This document shows positions 56,325-64,000 of a stretch of 64,000 bases of DNA, in pieces; within the stretch, counting starts at the first letter, position 1, and every line of letters begins with the position of its first letter. The stretch comes from Candidatus Methylomirabilis sp. (lineage in GTDB: Bacteria; Methylomirabilota; Methylomirabilia; Methylomirabilales; Methylomirabilaceae), in assembly GCF_028716865.1 (NCBI RefSeq), contig NZ_JAQUOY010000009.1, positions 17,579 to 81,578 of the forward strand, read 5' to 3'. Both the position numbers and the translations under genes were made by a program. A model generated the notes under the pieces. It ran no database searches. It was not told the origin of the DNA and saw only the letters and a program-made list of their open reading frames with translations.

Positions 56325-56576
56325 ATGAAATTTGTCACATTAGCGAAGGTAAGTCCAGGAGCGTGGTCCAAATTGCAAAACGAACTTCCTGCCGCCTGCT
56401 ACGAGGGGATGAAGGCCGCTTATGTCACCTATGGCCAATATGATCTTGTCATCGAATGGGAAGCCAAGGATTTGGAGATGGCAAATAAGGTTATGAAGCA
56501 CATGGCCGGTTCAGGCCTGCTTACTTCTGAGACATTAGTGGTCGCCTCTACTCTGAAGGAATTCGGTACGATATAG
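56325..56576 (+). CDS. GYD-domain small protein
   Basis: 83 residues. FVTLAKVSPGAWSKLQNELP, AAYVTYGQYDLVIEWEAKDLEMANKVM and GLLTSETLVVAS fit the GYD-domain ferredoxin-like fold (the family name comes from its Gly-Tyr-Asp motif, here GQYD). Clear GGGAGGG Shine-Dalgarno. Function is unknown; family members may bind small ligands or act in stress response. It stands between the porin and ftsH. Confidence 0.75.
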   Translation: MKFVTLAKVSPGAWSKLQNELPAACYEGMKAAYVTYGQYDLVIEWEAKDLEMANKVMKHMAGSGLLTSETLVVASTLKEFGTI

Positions 56577-57238
56577 CCCATTAACTGCCCCTGGGCATAG
56601 ATTCGGAGCTGTCAATAGCTCTCCATATTGTTTAGTCACGGCTTGAGAACAACTGGAGATCCTAACGGTTTGAATGACCCGTTTCACCATACGCTCCTCG
56701 CCGTCCGTCACAATCCATCACGCTAGCTCGCACGTGTCCTTTTTCAGTCATTACCGGCGCTCGGAGAGGAGTGCGACAATCCGACCCGCTGTGCCGTTTC
56801 GTGCCGCACATGACGCAATTCACCTGCGCTCCCGCGCTCCTCTCGGCATACACCTCCGGATCGGATTGTGTCGACTCCTTCTCGTGGTATTCCATCCCAA
56901 GGCCCATACCGTTCGACTGCTCTAACACTGGAGAAGTTGGGCTTGACAAATTCATCAGCTTGCTTTAACGTTATATATATTGTTTAGTTTTAAGTGCAAC
57001 ACGATACTCACGGTTTTAGCGTTAGGACTGGATTGAACATGATCGGTTGTCCGCTCTTGTTATCTCATATAAATCGCGAAGTTCGACATTAGACGAGAAA
57101 GAACCGGTGGATTGATCAGCGACGTGAGAGTGCGATGATATACCGTGTGCAAGAGATGTGTCATTCCTTTGTCATAACGTTCTGTATACTTGACGCCCGG
57201 CCGGGGTGCGTGGAGATGATACCAAGGAGGTCATTGCC
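56577..57238. other. Intergenic region before ftsH
   Basis: About 660 nt. A minus-strand frame at 56955-56662 lacks a Shine-Dalgarno and resembles nothing. An AT-rich run (TTATATATATTG near 56973) and the sequence TTGTCATAACGTTCTGTATACTTGAC just upstream of ftsH may hold a promoter, but I cannot fix it. Confidence 0.45.
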
Positions 57239-59143
57239 GTGAAAAAGCGTTACTTTCAGATTGCGAGCGTGGTCGCCCTGATCCTTGTTGTCTCGGCCGT
57301 GGCCTTCTTCCCATTTTACGGGAGCTCCCAGAAGGCCTCTACTCAGGTTATCTTCAGCGACTTCATGGATTTAGTGGAATCGGGACAGATCGCCGGAACG
57401 GCGATCTTCAACGAAAATACCCATACCATCTACTTCCATGTCACCTCGGGGCAGCACCTTCGGACTGTCTACAGCAAGGAGGCGACGGAGCCCTTGCAAG
57501 AGCTGTTAAAAAAGAAGGGTCTTCGCTTTGCGATCGAGCCACCAGCCGGCGGATCGATCTGGCTCGGCCTCTTGTTCAACTTCTTGCCGTTCCTCGTGAT
57601 TATCGGCCTGTTTGTGATGATGGGGCGTCGGTCGCAGATGGGGGGAGGCGGCGGCCCGATGTCGTTCGGCAAGTCTAAGGCAAAACTGCACGACGCGACC
57701 AAGCCCAAGGTGACATTCGCAGACGTGGCCGGGGAGGAAGAACCGAAGGAGGAGTTGCTGGAGGTCATCGAGTTCTTGAAACACCCCCAAAAGTATCAGG
57801 TGCTGCACGCCAAGATTCCCCGGGGGCTTCTGCTGGTGGGGCCCCCAGGCTGCGGGAAGACGCTCCTCGCCAAGGCGGTCGCTGGAGAGGCAGGGGTCCC
57901 GTTCTTCTCGCTCTCCGGCTCCGAGTTCGTGGAGGTCTTCGTGGGGGTAGGCGCCAGCCGCGTTCGCGACCTGTTCGAACAGGCCAAAAAGAACGCCCCC
58001 TGCCTGGTATTCATTGATGAGATCGATGCGGTGGGCCGCCATCGTGGGGCAGGCCTCGGCGGCGGGAACGACGAGCGAGAGCAGACGCTGAACCAATTGC
58101 TGGTCGCGATGGACGGCTTCGAAGACAACATGGGGATCATCGTGATCGCGGCCACCAACCGACCGGACATCCTTGATCCCGCGCTGCTGCGACCGGGGAG
58201 ATTTGACCGGCGCATCATTGTGGACAACCCGGACAGCAAGGGCCGCAAGGCGATCTTGGAGGTCCATTTGCGAGAAATACCTGTTGGACCTGACGTCAAC
58301 GTCGACGTGCTCGCTAAGCAGACGCCGGGCTTCTCCGGTGCGGATCTGGCCAGCGTGGTGAATGAAGGAGCGCTCCTCGCCGCTCGGCGAGACAAGGACC
58401 GTGTCAGCATGGTTGACTTTGATGAGGCGGTCGAACGCGTGATCGCGGGGCCTCTGCGGCGCAGTCGCGCCCTGACTCCGAAGGAGCGTGAGATGGTGGC
58501 CTACCATGAAGCCGGGCATGCCATCCTGCGCAAGCTCCTGCCTAAGGCCGATCCGCCCCACAAGGTGACAATCGTCTCACGCGGGATGGCGCTCGGCTAT
58601 GTCATGGGGGCGCCACCAGAAGACCGCTACACCCGTACGCGGTCCGAACTACTCGCGGAGGTCAGCGTCGGCATGGGTGGCCGCGTCGCTGAGGATTTGA
58701 TTTTCGGCGAGATTACTACCGGAGCATCGAACGACTTTGAGCAGGCGACCGGCATGGTCCGCCGGATGGTGACCAATTTCGGCATGTCGGACAAGCTTGG
58801 TCCCGTCACGCTGGGCAGGTCGGGTGGGCCGGTCTTTCTCGGCCGCGATATGATCGACAGCCGAAACTATAGTGAAGAGATCGCCTACCAGATCGACCAG
58901 GAGGTCCGCCGTATCATCGACGAGTGCTACCAGGTGGCTCGGCAAACGATCGAGGCAAACCGGGAGAAGCTAGTGCGGGTGGCGAAGGCCCTGATCGAGC
59001 GCGAAACCCTATTCGCCGAGGAACTGGACGACGTCATGGCGGGAAAGGTGGTGGCGCTGGAGCCTTCGCGGCCAACCAGTGTTGAGGCAGGCCCAGAAAC
59101 TGCGGCTGTGCCAACCGCACCGTCGGCGTCGCCACCAGCTTGA
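57239..59143 (+). CDS. ftsH: ATP-dependent zinc metalloprotease FtsH
   Basis: 634 residues from the GTG at 57239 (AAGGAGG, 8 nt spacing). Two N-terminal membrane helices (~8-25 and ~105-125) flank a short periplasmic part. The AAA+ module carries Walker [20 protein letters not shown], the pore loop [17 protein letters not shown] and Walker [12 protein letters not shown], followed by the second-region-of-homology Arg residues. The M41 peptidase site is HEAGH with a downstream Asp. It degrades membrane and unassembled proteins. It converges with the pmo-associated genes and is separated from them by a bidirectional terminator. Confidence 0.95.
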   Translation: MKKRYFQIASVVALILVVSAVAFFPFYGSSQKASTQVIFSDFMDLVESGQIAGTAIFNENTHTIYFHVTSGQHLRTVYSKEATEPLQELLKKKGLRFAIEPPAGGSIWLGLLFNFLPFLVIIGLFVMMGRRSQMGGGGGPMSFGKSKAKLHDATKPKVTFADVAGEEEPKEELLEVIEFLKHPQKYQVLHAKIPRGLLLVGPPGCGKTLLAKAVAGEAGVPFFSLSGSEFVEVFVGVGASRVRDLFEQAKKNAPCLVFIDEIDAVGRHRGAGLGGGNDEREQTLNQLLVAMDGFEDNMGIIVIAATNRPDILDPALLRPGRFDRRIIVDNPDSKGRKAILEVHLREIPVGPDVNVDVLAKQTPGFSGADLASVVNEGALLAARRDKDRVSMVDFDEAVERVIAGPLRRSRALTPKEREMVAYHEAGHAILRKLLPKADPPHKVTIVSRGMALGYVMGAPPEDRYTRTRSELLAEVSVGMGGRVAEDLIFGEITTGASNDFEQATGMVRRMVTNFGMSDKLGPVTLGRSGGPVFLGRDMIDSRNYSEEIAYQIDQEVRRIIDECYQVARQTIEANREKLVRVAKALIERETLFAEELDDVMAGKVVALEPSRPTSVEAGPETAAVPTAPSASPPA

Positions 59144-59347
59144 CGGAGCTAAATGGGGCAGTCACTTCTTCTCCCTGTACCTCTCCAGGGGCTTGTGGTC
59201 GGGTCGCGTTGAGCCACTCTACGATATGCCTGTCCCATGAGGTCGGACTTGCCACTCTCTGTCAGCTCACCTACCCGTAGTAGCCAGATACCAGAACTTG
59301 GCTGAAGGCAGCGTATCAGAAGCATCTCCCTGAATTGGTGAATAAAA

Positions 59348-59384
59348 AACCCTCTCACGAACATCCGTGAGGGGGTTAATTTTT
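59348..59384. terminator. Bidirectional terminator between ftsH and the pmo cluster
   Basis: Stem AACCCTCTCACG / CGTGAGGGGGTT (one G-U-type mismatch), 6-nt loop, T5 at 59380-59384 on the plus strand and an A6 run before the stem that gives a T-run on the minus strand. Confidence 0.8.
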
Positions 59385-59408
59385 GTCGGTCGTTTAATAC
59401 AGTAAAGC

Positions 59409-60182
59409 TCAGGCCACTTTCTTCCTTCGCCTCACATACAGTACGATACCGATGGCCGTACCTGCAACGATCGTTACCAGGGTAGCCGGACTGCTCACAA
59501 AGGTCGAAGCACCACGACCAGCAGTGTTGGTTGTCTTCAGCCCGACGGTGAAGGGAAAACTGAAGGTCGGGTCGTGGGCATGATACACTTCTTCCTCTGC
59601 TACGTTGGTGTGCTTTTGGCTCACCGCCACGGCCTCATCATGACTATGGCTTACCTCCCTCACTACACCACCGGCGAGGGATCCGCCGACGTGCTCATCG
59701 ATCTCCACAACCGCCTTGTACTTCCCGGCCCTCGCAAACTCCGTCTCCGCTCTTACCACGCCAGAGGGATAGACTTGCTGTGGAATATACAGGACCGTTC
59801 CAGAGTCGCTGCGCTCTGAGGCCTCAACTATGCGGACGGCCACCGGGATCCTTCGAAGCACATCACTGATGAGATCAAAAGTCAGCGTCGTCTTTCCTGT
59901 TCTCGGTATGTCTCGGCAGTAGGACCGAAACTCTTCCTTCATCGCATCGACGTACCGCTTCAGATCCGCATCCTTGAGTTCCTTGAGCTGAGCCAACTGC
60001 GAGGCCGTTCCCGCTGTCGCATGTTGATAGGCGCTGAAGTGGACAAGATACTGCCCCTTTTCGCTTGAGCAGAGATCATTCTCGGTGATCCCACCCATGC
60101 TCCCGCCACCGTGAGCCCATGCCTGCGATGCTCCAAACGACACCAGCAGAACGACAAACCCAATCGAAGCCAACCGCTTCAT
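59409..60182 (-). CDS. Membrane-anchored His-rich periplasmic protein behind pmoB, possible copper protein
   Basis: 257 residues, family not recognised. The signal peptide ends QAWA (residue 23), so the mature chain would start with His24 in HGGGSMGG, as mature PmoB does (HGERSQ). The periplasmic part has two Cys (NDLC, SYC), a beta-rich middle (TLTFDLISDVLRRIPVAVRIVEA, VVRAETEFARAGKYKAVVEIDEH) and a His cluster (SHSHDEA, KHTN, YHAHD). A C-terminal membrane helix (~232-250) ends in RRRKK, putting the domain outside. Location after pmoB and the terminal His suggest a role in copper delivery to or stabilisation of pMMO; that is inference. Confidence 0.7.
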   Translation of the reverse strand: MKRLASIGFVVLLVSFGASQAWAHGGGSMGGITENDLCSSEKGQYLVHFSAYQHATAGTASQLAQLKELKDADLKRYVDAMKEEFRSYCRDIPRTGKTTLTFDLISDVLRRIPVAVRIVEASERSDSGTVLYIPQQVYPSGVVRAETEFARAGKYKAVVEIDEHVGGSLAGGVVREVSHSHDEAVAVSQKHTNVAEEEVYHAHDPTFSFPFTVGLKTTNTAGRGASTFVSSPATLVTIVAGTAIGIVLYVRRRKKVA

Positions 60183-60271
60183 TCCCCTACCCTACTTCCT
60201 TCTCCTTGCCTTCCTGGCCTTCCTGTTGCGACGCTTCCAGCCTGGCGAGATATCGAGATTTGTAGTGTGGA

Positions 60272-60319
60272 GGTTCCACCCGCTGAAATCTCCGAACAGA
60301 GAAATCAGCGAGTGGAACC
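60272..60319 (-). other. Stem-loop between the small helix ORF and the His-rich gene
   Basis: A 15-bp stem with one mismatch (60272-60286 with 60305-60319) and an 18-nt loop. No T-run, so an RNA processing or partial-termination element is likelier than a full terminator. Confidence 0.6.
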
Positions 60320-60329
60320 CCACGCACCA

Positions 60330-60413
60330 TTATGCCTGGTTGACTAAAGTCATAAGAACAAATATCAGCATTATCAGCAGCGCGAGATTCATCCCTTGAG
60401 CAGCGAATTCCAT
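60330..60413 (-). CDS. 27-residue single-helix membrane peptide behind pmoB
   Basis: ATG at 60413 with AAAGGAG about 10 nt upstream; it begins 19 nt after the pmoB stop. The peptide starts MEFAAQGMNLALL and continues as one uninterrupted hydrophobic helix, ending in VNQA. Length, Shine-Dalgarno and position in the pmo operon fit a supernumerary pMMO subunit comparable in size to the small helices seen with related monooxygenases. The frame extends upstream, but without Shine-Dalgarno support. No family name can be given. Confidence 0.6.
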   Translation of the reverse strand: MEFAAQGMNLALLIMLIFVLMTLVNQA

Positions 60414-60432
60414 AATCGTCTCTCTCCTTTCG

Positions 60433-61701
60433 CTACTTGTACTGGCTAGTCGGTCGCCATTTGCCCCCGCCAGACAAGGCGGTTGCGCCACCCTCAAAGG
60501 ACGGGATGACAGGTCCACCAACCTCCACAATTTGTCGGTTCTTGTCTGCATCAAAGAACTCAAGCAGGCCGCCGTATCGACTGTCTGAGTCATAGATCAA
60601 CTCAGCCAGCCTCTGGTATTCCCATTCCGCATCGGTGGCATCCACCGATATTGTCGCGGTCTGACCAGGATTGATGGGACCGGCCGGCTCAACCTTGATC
60701 TTGAGCCGTGAATCCGGGAACAATGCCGGATCCCGGAATTGCAGATTGGCCGTGATGAATCCCCCCACATGCTGAGGCTTGCCCGAACCGTTCGTGACCT
60801 CGAGGACCATCCCAAGAGAACGCCCAGGCACAGTATAGACCGCAGTGATAGGTCTGGCCTTTATGGTCGCATGGGCATACGGCGTAAACTCCGTCGTGGG
60901 CTTCAGCTCAGGCGCATGCATTCTACCTGTCTGCAGTGGAATCGTAATGGGGAAGGCACCGTTGGTCGTGACGTAGCCGATGGCCACAATGACGACCGTC
61001 GCAACAACGAGAACCATTGCCAACGTCCGATCGCCGGCACTGACAAGCTCCTCCTCAGGCACAACCCCCACCTGGAAGAGACGCCGAACAAACGGCCGCC
61101 TCACCCACCACACCAGCCAGAAGACCCCCATGAAGGTCCACAGGAGCCACCAACCGATGATCCGACTTCGTCCATAGGTTTCCATATCTACCGTCTGGCC
61201 ATCGATGGTCGTGATCGTGTTGGTAAAGTTGCTCCAATCGCCGTCGACCGTGACAAATTCGCCTCCACCGACCAGAGGCCCTCCACCCTCGATATTCACC
61301 ATCGGGTGGACGTGATAGGTCCCGGTAACCCGCCCCATAATACCCATTCTATAATCATAGTCTCCACCGAGTACCGTACTGGTGGCGTTAATGACAGGCA
61401 TGCCATTCATCCATGCCTCTTTCTTGAGCATTGATGGGCCTGGCACAGAGTAGTGCAGAAAGATCGACTCGGGGAGATTGACGGCCCTCGGCCATTCACT
61501 GAATGTGTGGAACTTCCCGGTGAGGTCCATCGTCTCACCAGGCTTGACTCGGGCCTTTGACCATTTCGTATCATAAAATGTTATCGTGCGCATCCGCATA
61601 AACGGCTCCTGCGACCGCTCACCATGGGCCCATGCCGTTGCCGCGGACAGAGCGATCGATCCCATGATGATCGCCGACAACGCCGCTCGTCCTATCCTCA
61701 T
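60433..61701 (-). CDS. pmoB: Particulate methane monooxygenase subunit B (PmoB)
   Basis: 422 residues from the ATG at 61701 (GGGAGG upstream). The signal peptide ends ATAWA, so the mature protein starts at His26 (HGERSQEPFMRMRT), the conserved copper-binding N-terminal His; the HVH pair (His130 and His132 in GTYHVHPM) completes the CuB ligands. Two cupredoxin-like periplasmic domains are joined by two membrane helices (~190-210 and ~235-260). It is the large periplasmic copper-bearing subunit of methane monooxygenase. The AMO alternative is less likely given the NC10 nod context. Confidence 0.93.
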   Translation of the reverse strand: MRIGRAALSAIIMGSIALSAATAWAHGERSQEPFMRMRTITFYDTKWSKARVKPGETMDLTGKFHTFSEWPRAVNLPESIFLHYSVPGPSMLKKEAWMNGMPVINATSTVLGGDYDYRMGIMGRVTGTYHVHPMVNIEGGGPLVGGGEFVTVDGDWSNFTNTITTIDGQTVDMETYGRSRIIGWWLLWTFMGVFWLVWWVRRPFVRRLFQVGVVPEEELVSAGDRTLAMVLVVATVVIVAIGYVTTNGAFPITIPLQTGRMHAPELKPTTEFTPYAHATIKARPITAVYTVPGRSLGMVLEVTNGSGKPQHVGGFITANLQFRDPALFPDSRLKIKVEPAGPINPGQTATISVDATDAEWEYQRLAELIYDSDSRYGGLLEFFDADKNRQIVEVGGPVIPSFEGGATALSGGGKWRPTSQYK

Positions 61702-61812
61702 CGTTGTCCTCCCAAATTCGTGGGTAAGAGTCAACTTATCGCATCGCCACATGGGGTATTCTCTCGCTTGCAGACCCGCTTCGAGAAACCCCACGGCCCG
61801 CGTCAATGATAG

Positions 61813-62544
61813 CTACGTCCGCGAGAGCCATACCGGCTTGCTAATTACCTTCCCCATCCACACCCACCAGAGGTAGATAATCCCGCTGATGAACCCGGCG
61901 AAGAACGAGGAGACCGGCGTGACATCCCGTCCGAAGGTTCGCAGCGTTCCCCGCTCCACGATCCTGATATACTCCGGTGTGGCGGAGCGTACATACTCCA
62001 TCCCCATCAGGTCAGCGATCGACATGAGCGGCCCGCTTGGATGCTTATAGGCCAAGTGAAACGGAGCGAGCCAGGTCCAGTTTGACGGATAAAACAGCAG
62101 AGACCACCCCATACCGCCGAACAGCGCCGTAAACATGTAGCTTCCTGTCATCATCAGCGTGACGTCCAGAAAGATCGCGCTGGGAATCATCAGACCCGGG
62201 GCAGTAAAGGTGGCCGGGAACCAGGCCCAATAGTAGAAGTTAAAGACGCGATTCATCCATTGACCGAAATGAAGCGTCATGACGCAAAAGGTGGCGCCGA
62301 TCGGAAGGCGCATCTTTTCCCACATGAAATATTGCGTCGCCGCGGGGAAGGTGATCAGCAGAATCGGCGTCAATGTGACCCACCAGCGTCGATCCTTCCA
62401 GTCCAACCAGAAGTCCCAGTCGCCGACGGTCAGCATCTGGTGAATGTGATACCCCGCAACCGTACCCGTAAACGCAGCAACAATAACAATAATGTCGAAC
62501 TTTCGCTCCAGGCTTAGAGCTTGCTGTTGTGTCAAGAGCGCCAT
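61813..62544 (-). CDS. pmoA: Particulate methane monooxygenase subunit A (PmoA)
   Basis: 243 residues from the ATG at 62544 (GAGGAGGGG upstream). The protein is a polytopic membrane subunit with the conserved segments used as the pmoA marker: GDWDFWLDWKDRRWWVTLTPI, FGQWMNRVFNFYYWAWFPATF, and TGSYMFTALFGGMGWSLLFYPSNW. Seven membrane helices are expected. It sits between pmoC and pmoB, in the pmoCAB order of methanotrophs. A GC-rich hairpin lies just upstream of its ribosome-binding site. Confidence 0.95.
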   Translation of the reverse strand: MALLTQQQALSLERKFDIIVIVAAFTGTVAGYHIHQMLTVGDWDFWLDWKDRRWWVTLTPILLITFPAATQYFMWEKMRLPIGATFCVMTLHFGQWMNRVFNFYYWAWFPATFTAPGLMIPSAIFLDVTLMMTGSYMFTALFGGMGWSLLFYPSNWTWLAPFHLAYKHPSGPLMSIADLMGMEYVRSATPEYIRIVERGTLRTFGRDVTPVSSFFAGFISGIIYLWWVWMGKVISKPVWLSRT

Positions 62545-62565
62545 AAGCTCTTCCCCTCCTCGAGG

Positions 62566-62593
62566 GGAGGGGGGCGGAAGGCCGCCCCCCTCC
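62566..62593 (-). other. GC-rich hairpin between pmoC and pmoA
   Basis: A perfect 12-bp stem (GGAGGGGGGCGG / CCGCCCCCCTCC) with a 4-nt loop, immediately before the pmoA Shine-Dalgarno. A partly overlapping CCCCTC..GAGGGG pairing could cover that Shine-Dalgarno. Likely an RNA-processing/stability element that balances subunit levels. Confidence 0.7.
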
Positions 62594-62650
62594 ACTATTT
62601 GGAACTGTGGACTTCGAGGACCTTCAACAAACGATCCTCAACGAGGTTCG

Positions 62651-63427
62651 TCATGCAGTCGCCTTACCACCACTTGTAATCTTGATCAGCTCAACGATGC
62701 GTGGGCACATGGCCGCCGCCACGCCATAGACGCCAAAAAGGCACCAGCCGAGCGTGACGAAGCCCCAGTGCAACGGCGCCACAAACAGTTCCTCCATGAT
62801 CCAGAAGGTGTGGCCCCACTCGTTCAGCGCCACATTCACAAAGATCATCGCAGGGCCGCCGACTGTCAGAATAAACGGCAGGGAGTGTGCTTTCGAAAAT
62901 AGGGGAATTCGAGTCCTGGCCCACATGTAGGCGCTGATCCCGATGATGATGTAGATCGGGTAGCTGAGATAGAACTCAATGATGTGACTCGGCGTGAAGT
63001 CCGTATCGCGGATCACCGTCTGGTGCCACGTCCCGTCCTGCTCGGTAAAGAAGCTGGCGCCCCAGTAGACGGCCCAGGCGAACGTGACGATCCACTGTCC
63101 GAGGCCCCAGAACCGCCTGAGTTCCTCCTCCGGCGTGATTCGATCCAGATTCCGATCGCGAGTCTTCCAGATGTAGCCAAGGACAAAGATCAGCGTTGAG
63201 CCCTCGATGATCAACTCGCCGATCAGCATGTTCCACCAGTAGACCCGGAAGTCCTCGGAGAAAAAGTCGAGGCCTTTCGACCATGAGAAGTACTGCTGGT
63301 AGATCCGGATACAGATGTAGAAAAGGCTGATAGCGATCTGGCATTTAAAGAAGGTGCCCCAGCCAAACATCTGCTCGGCTGACTCAGCACGCTTAGCCGG
63401 CGCGGCTTCAGTCCTGTACTGTGCCAT
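62651..63427 (-). CDS. pmoC: Particulate methane monooxygenase subunit C (PmoC)
   Basis: 258 residues, ATG with AAGGAGG upstream. A polar N-terminus (~1-20) is followed by about six membrane helices. The metal-ligand segment RDTDFTPSHIIEFYLSYPIY (Asp and His) is present, as in PmoC of methanotrophs. PmoC carries the CuC/CuD site thought to be central to methane oxidation. It opens the operon, followed by a hairpin, pmoA and pmoB. No second pmoC is in view. Confidence 0.95.
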   Translation of the reverse strand: MAQYRTEAAPAKRAESAEQMFGWGTFFKCQIAISLFYICIRIYQQYFSWSKGLDFFSEDFRVYWWNMLIGELIIEGSTLIFVLGYIWKTRDRNLDRITPEEELRRFWGLGQWIVTFAWAVYWGASFFTEQDGTWHQTVIRDTDFTPSHIIEFYLSYPIYIIIGISAYMWARTRIPLFSKAHSLPFILTVGGPAMIFVNVALNEWGHTFWIMEELFVAPLHWGFVTLGWCLFGVYGVAAAMCPRIVELIKITSGGKATA

Positions 63428-63623
63428 TCGATTCTTCCTCCTTACACTCTCATTAATTTACATGACGTAGACTGTACTGCCCTTGGTATCTCACACTCTC
63501 TTGCTTTCCGTTGGCGCCGATTCTCACCTCCTTTGCCACCACTCACGCACCAGGTTTAAGATGAAGGGCGTTGTTTCTCCGGGAAAGATGCTCTTTCGGA
63601 AACCTTGTTCTAGGAGAAATTAT

Positions 63624-63651
63624 CGTATACCGCCCTCGGAATGACTGTCAA
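63624..63651 (-). promoter_or_regulatory. Sigma-70-type promoter of the pmo operon
   Basis: Minus-strand TTGACA (63651-63646), a 16-nt spacer and TATACG (63629-63624), about 200 nt upstream of the pmoC ATG, leaving a long leader. Good -35, moderate -10. Confidence 0.55.
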
Positions 63652-63900
63652 GCCTTTTTTACCTTCAGGACCCGATTCAAATCTCGATCTCTTAGCGCTT
63701 GCTTCCATTCAATGCTTAAGATATCAAGTATACAAGGATGATGCCAAACATAGTTATAATCCGACCCCAGCTTAGCTTCACTCATGAAATCAATAAGTTC
63801 GGATGCTGACTTAGGGGAGAGACGGCAGACTGTAAAAGAATTCCTAATGAATTTGAACTAATATGTCTCACTCTACGACACCTGTCGCACACCACATGGC

Positions 63901-64000
63901 CTACTCCGAGGCAATCAACGTCTGCCGTTTCAGCCCGAACTGCTCCAGCTTCCGGTAGAGCGTGCTGCGGGAGATGCCGAGTTGCACCGCCGCCTGCGAG
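63901..64000 (-). CDS. C-terminus of a Fis-type HTH regulator (sigma-54 activator or response regulator; partial)
   Basis: Only 32 residues and a stop are visible: AAVQLGISRSTLYRKLEQFGLKRQ, the Fis-type helix-turn-helix that ends NtrC-family sigma-54 activators. The rest lies beyond the window. It points away from nothing but the pmo operon, being directly upstream of pmoC in the same direction, about 470 nt away, so it could regulate that operon. No clear sigma-54 -24/-12 site is seen before pmoC. Confidence 0.7.
   Translation of the reverse strand, partial: SQAAVQLGISRSTLYRKLEQFGLKRQTLIASE

Noticed and set aside
56662..56955. Minus-strand 97-codon frame with CVMC
   Set aside because: No ribosome-binding site and no recognisable domain in the ftsH upstream region.
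60433..63427. Ammonia monooxygenase instead of methane monooxygenase
   Set aside because: Order and segment signatures fit pmoCAB and the nod/nir context is that of NC10 methane oxidisers; sequence alone does not prove the substrate.
1..64000. tRNA, rRNA, CRISPR array or intact insertion sequence
   Set aside because: None was recognised by eye; a covariance-model search would be needed to exclude small RNAs.

Overview
The window almost certainly comes from an NC10-phylum bacterium close to Candidatus Methylomirabilis (M. oxyfera type). It carries pmoCAB for particulate methane monooxygenase next to denitrification genes (napAB, nirS and heme d1 biosynthesis genes) and two paralogous quinol-NO-reductase-like genes that have the His-to-Asn change typical of the proposed NO dismutases (Nod). 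The species assignment rests on remembered gene content and protein signatures, not on a search.

Layout. 0-13 kb: a membrane-bound multiheme NapC-like cytochrome (partial) lies downstream of a 2952-residue secreted mosaic repeat protein, followed by a decayed IS110-type transposase and a secreted beta-helix protein whose start is broken at a G8 tract. 13-18 kb: a RHH/RelE toxin-antitoxin pair, then a FecR / TPR-beta-barrel / CHASE2-cyclase signalling group. 18-26 kb: a minus-strand respiratory block, nirS then nirJ-nirF-napA-napB-nirDL. 26-41 kb: mostly housekeeping genes (mtnA, coaBC, family-4 UDG, glgX, priA, a TrmN6-like methylase, split NAD synthetase) mixed with uncharacterised secreted proteins. 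41-51 kb: a cytochrome module (b-type membrane protein, Tll0287-like cytochrome, pentaheme cytochrome, monoheme cytochrome c) followed by the two nod genes and a PAS-LuxR regulator. 51-59 kb: a lytic transglycosylase carrying the scar of a second mtnA, a porin, a GYD protein and ftsH. 59-64 kb: pmoC-pmoA-pmoB, a 27-residue single-helix peptide, a His-rich membrane-anchored protein, and the end of a Fis-HTH regulator.

How it fits together. Nitrate is reduced to nitrite (NapAB) and nitrite to NO (NirS, with heme d1 made by NirJ, NirF and NirDL). NO is proposed to be dismutated to N2 and O2 by the Nod pair, and the O2 is used by pMMO to attack methane. Most of this intra-aerobic chain therefore sits in one window.

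The least described parts are two homologous ~50-codon ORFs, each directly upstream of a nod gene with its own Shine-Dalgarno sequence, a shared upstream repeat motif at both nod loci, and the two extra small or His-rich proteins behind pmoB. A duplicated mtnA-transglycosylase junction and an in-frame 63-nt insertion in the giant repeat protein are further signs of genome rearrangement.
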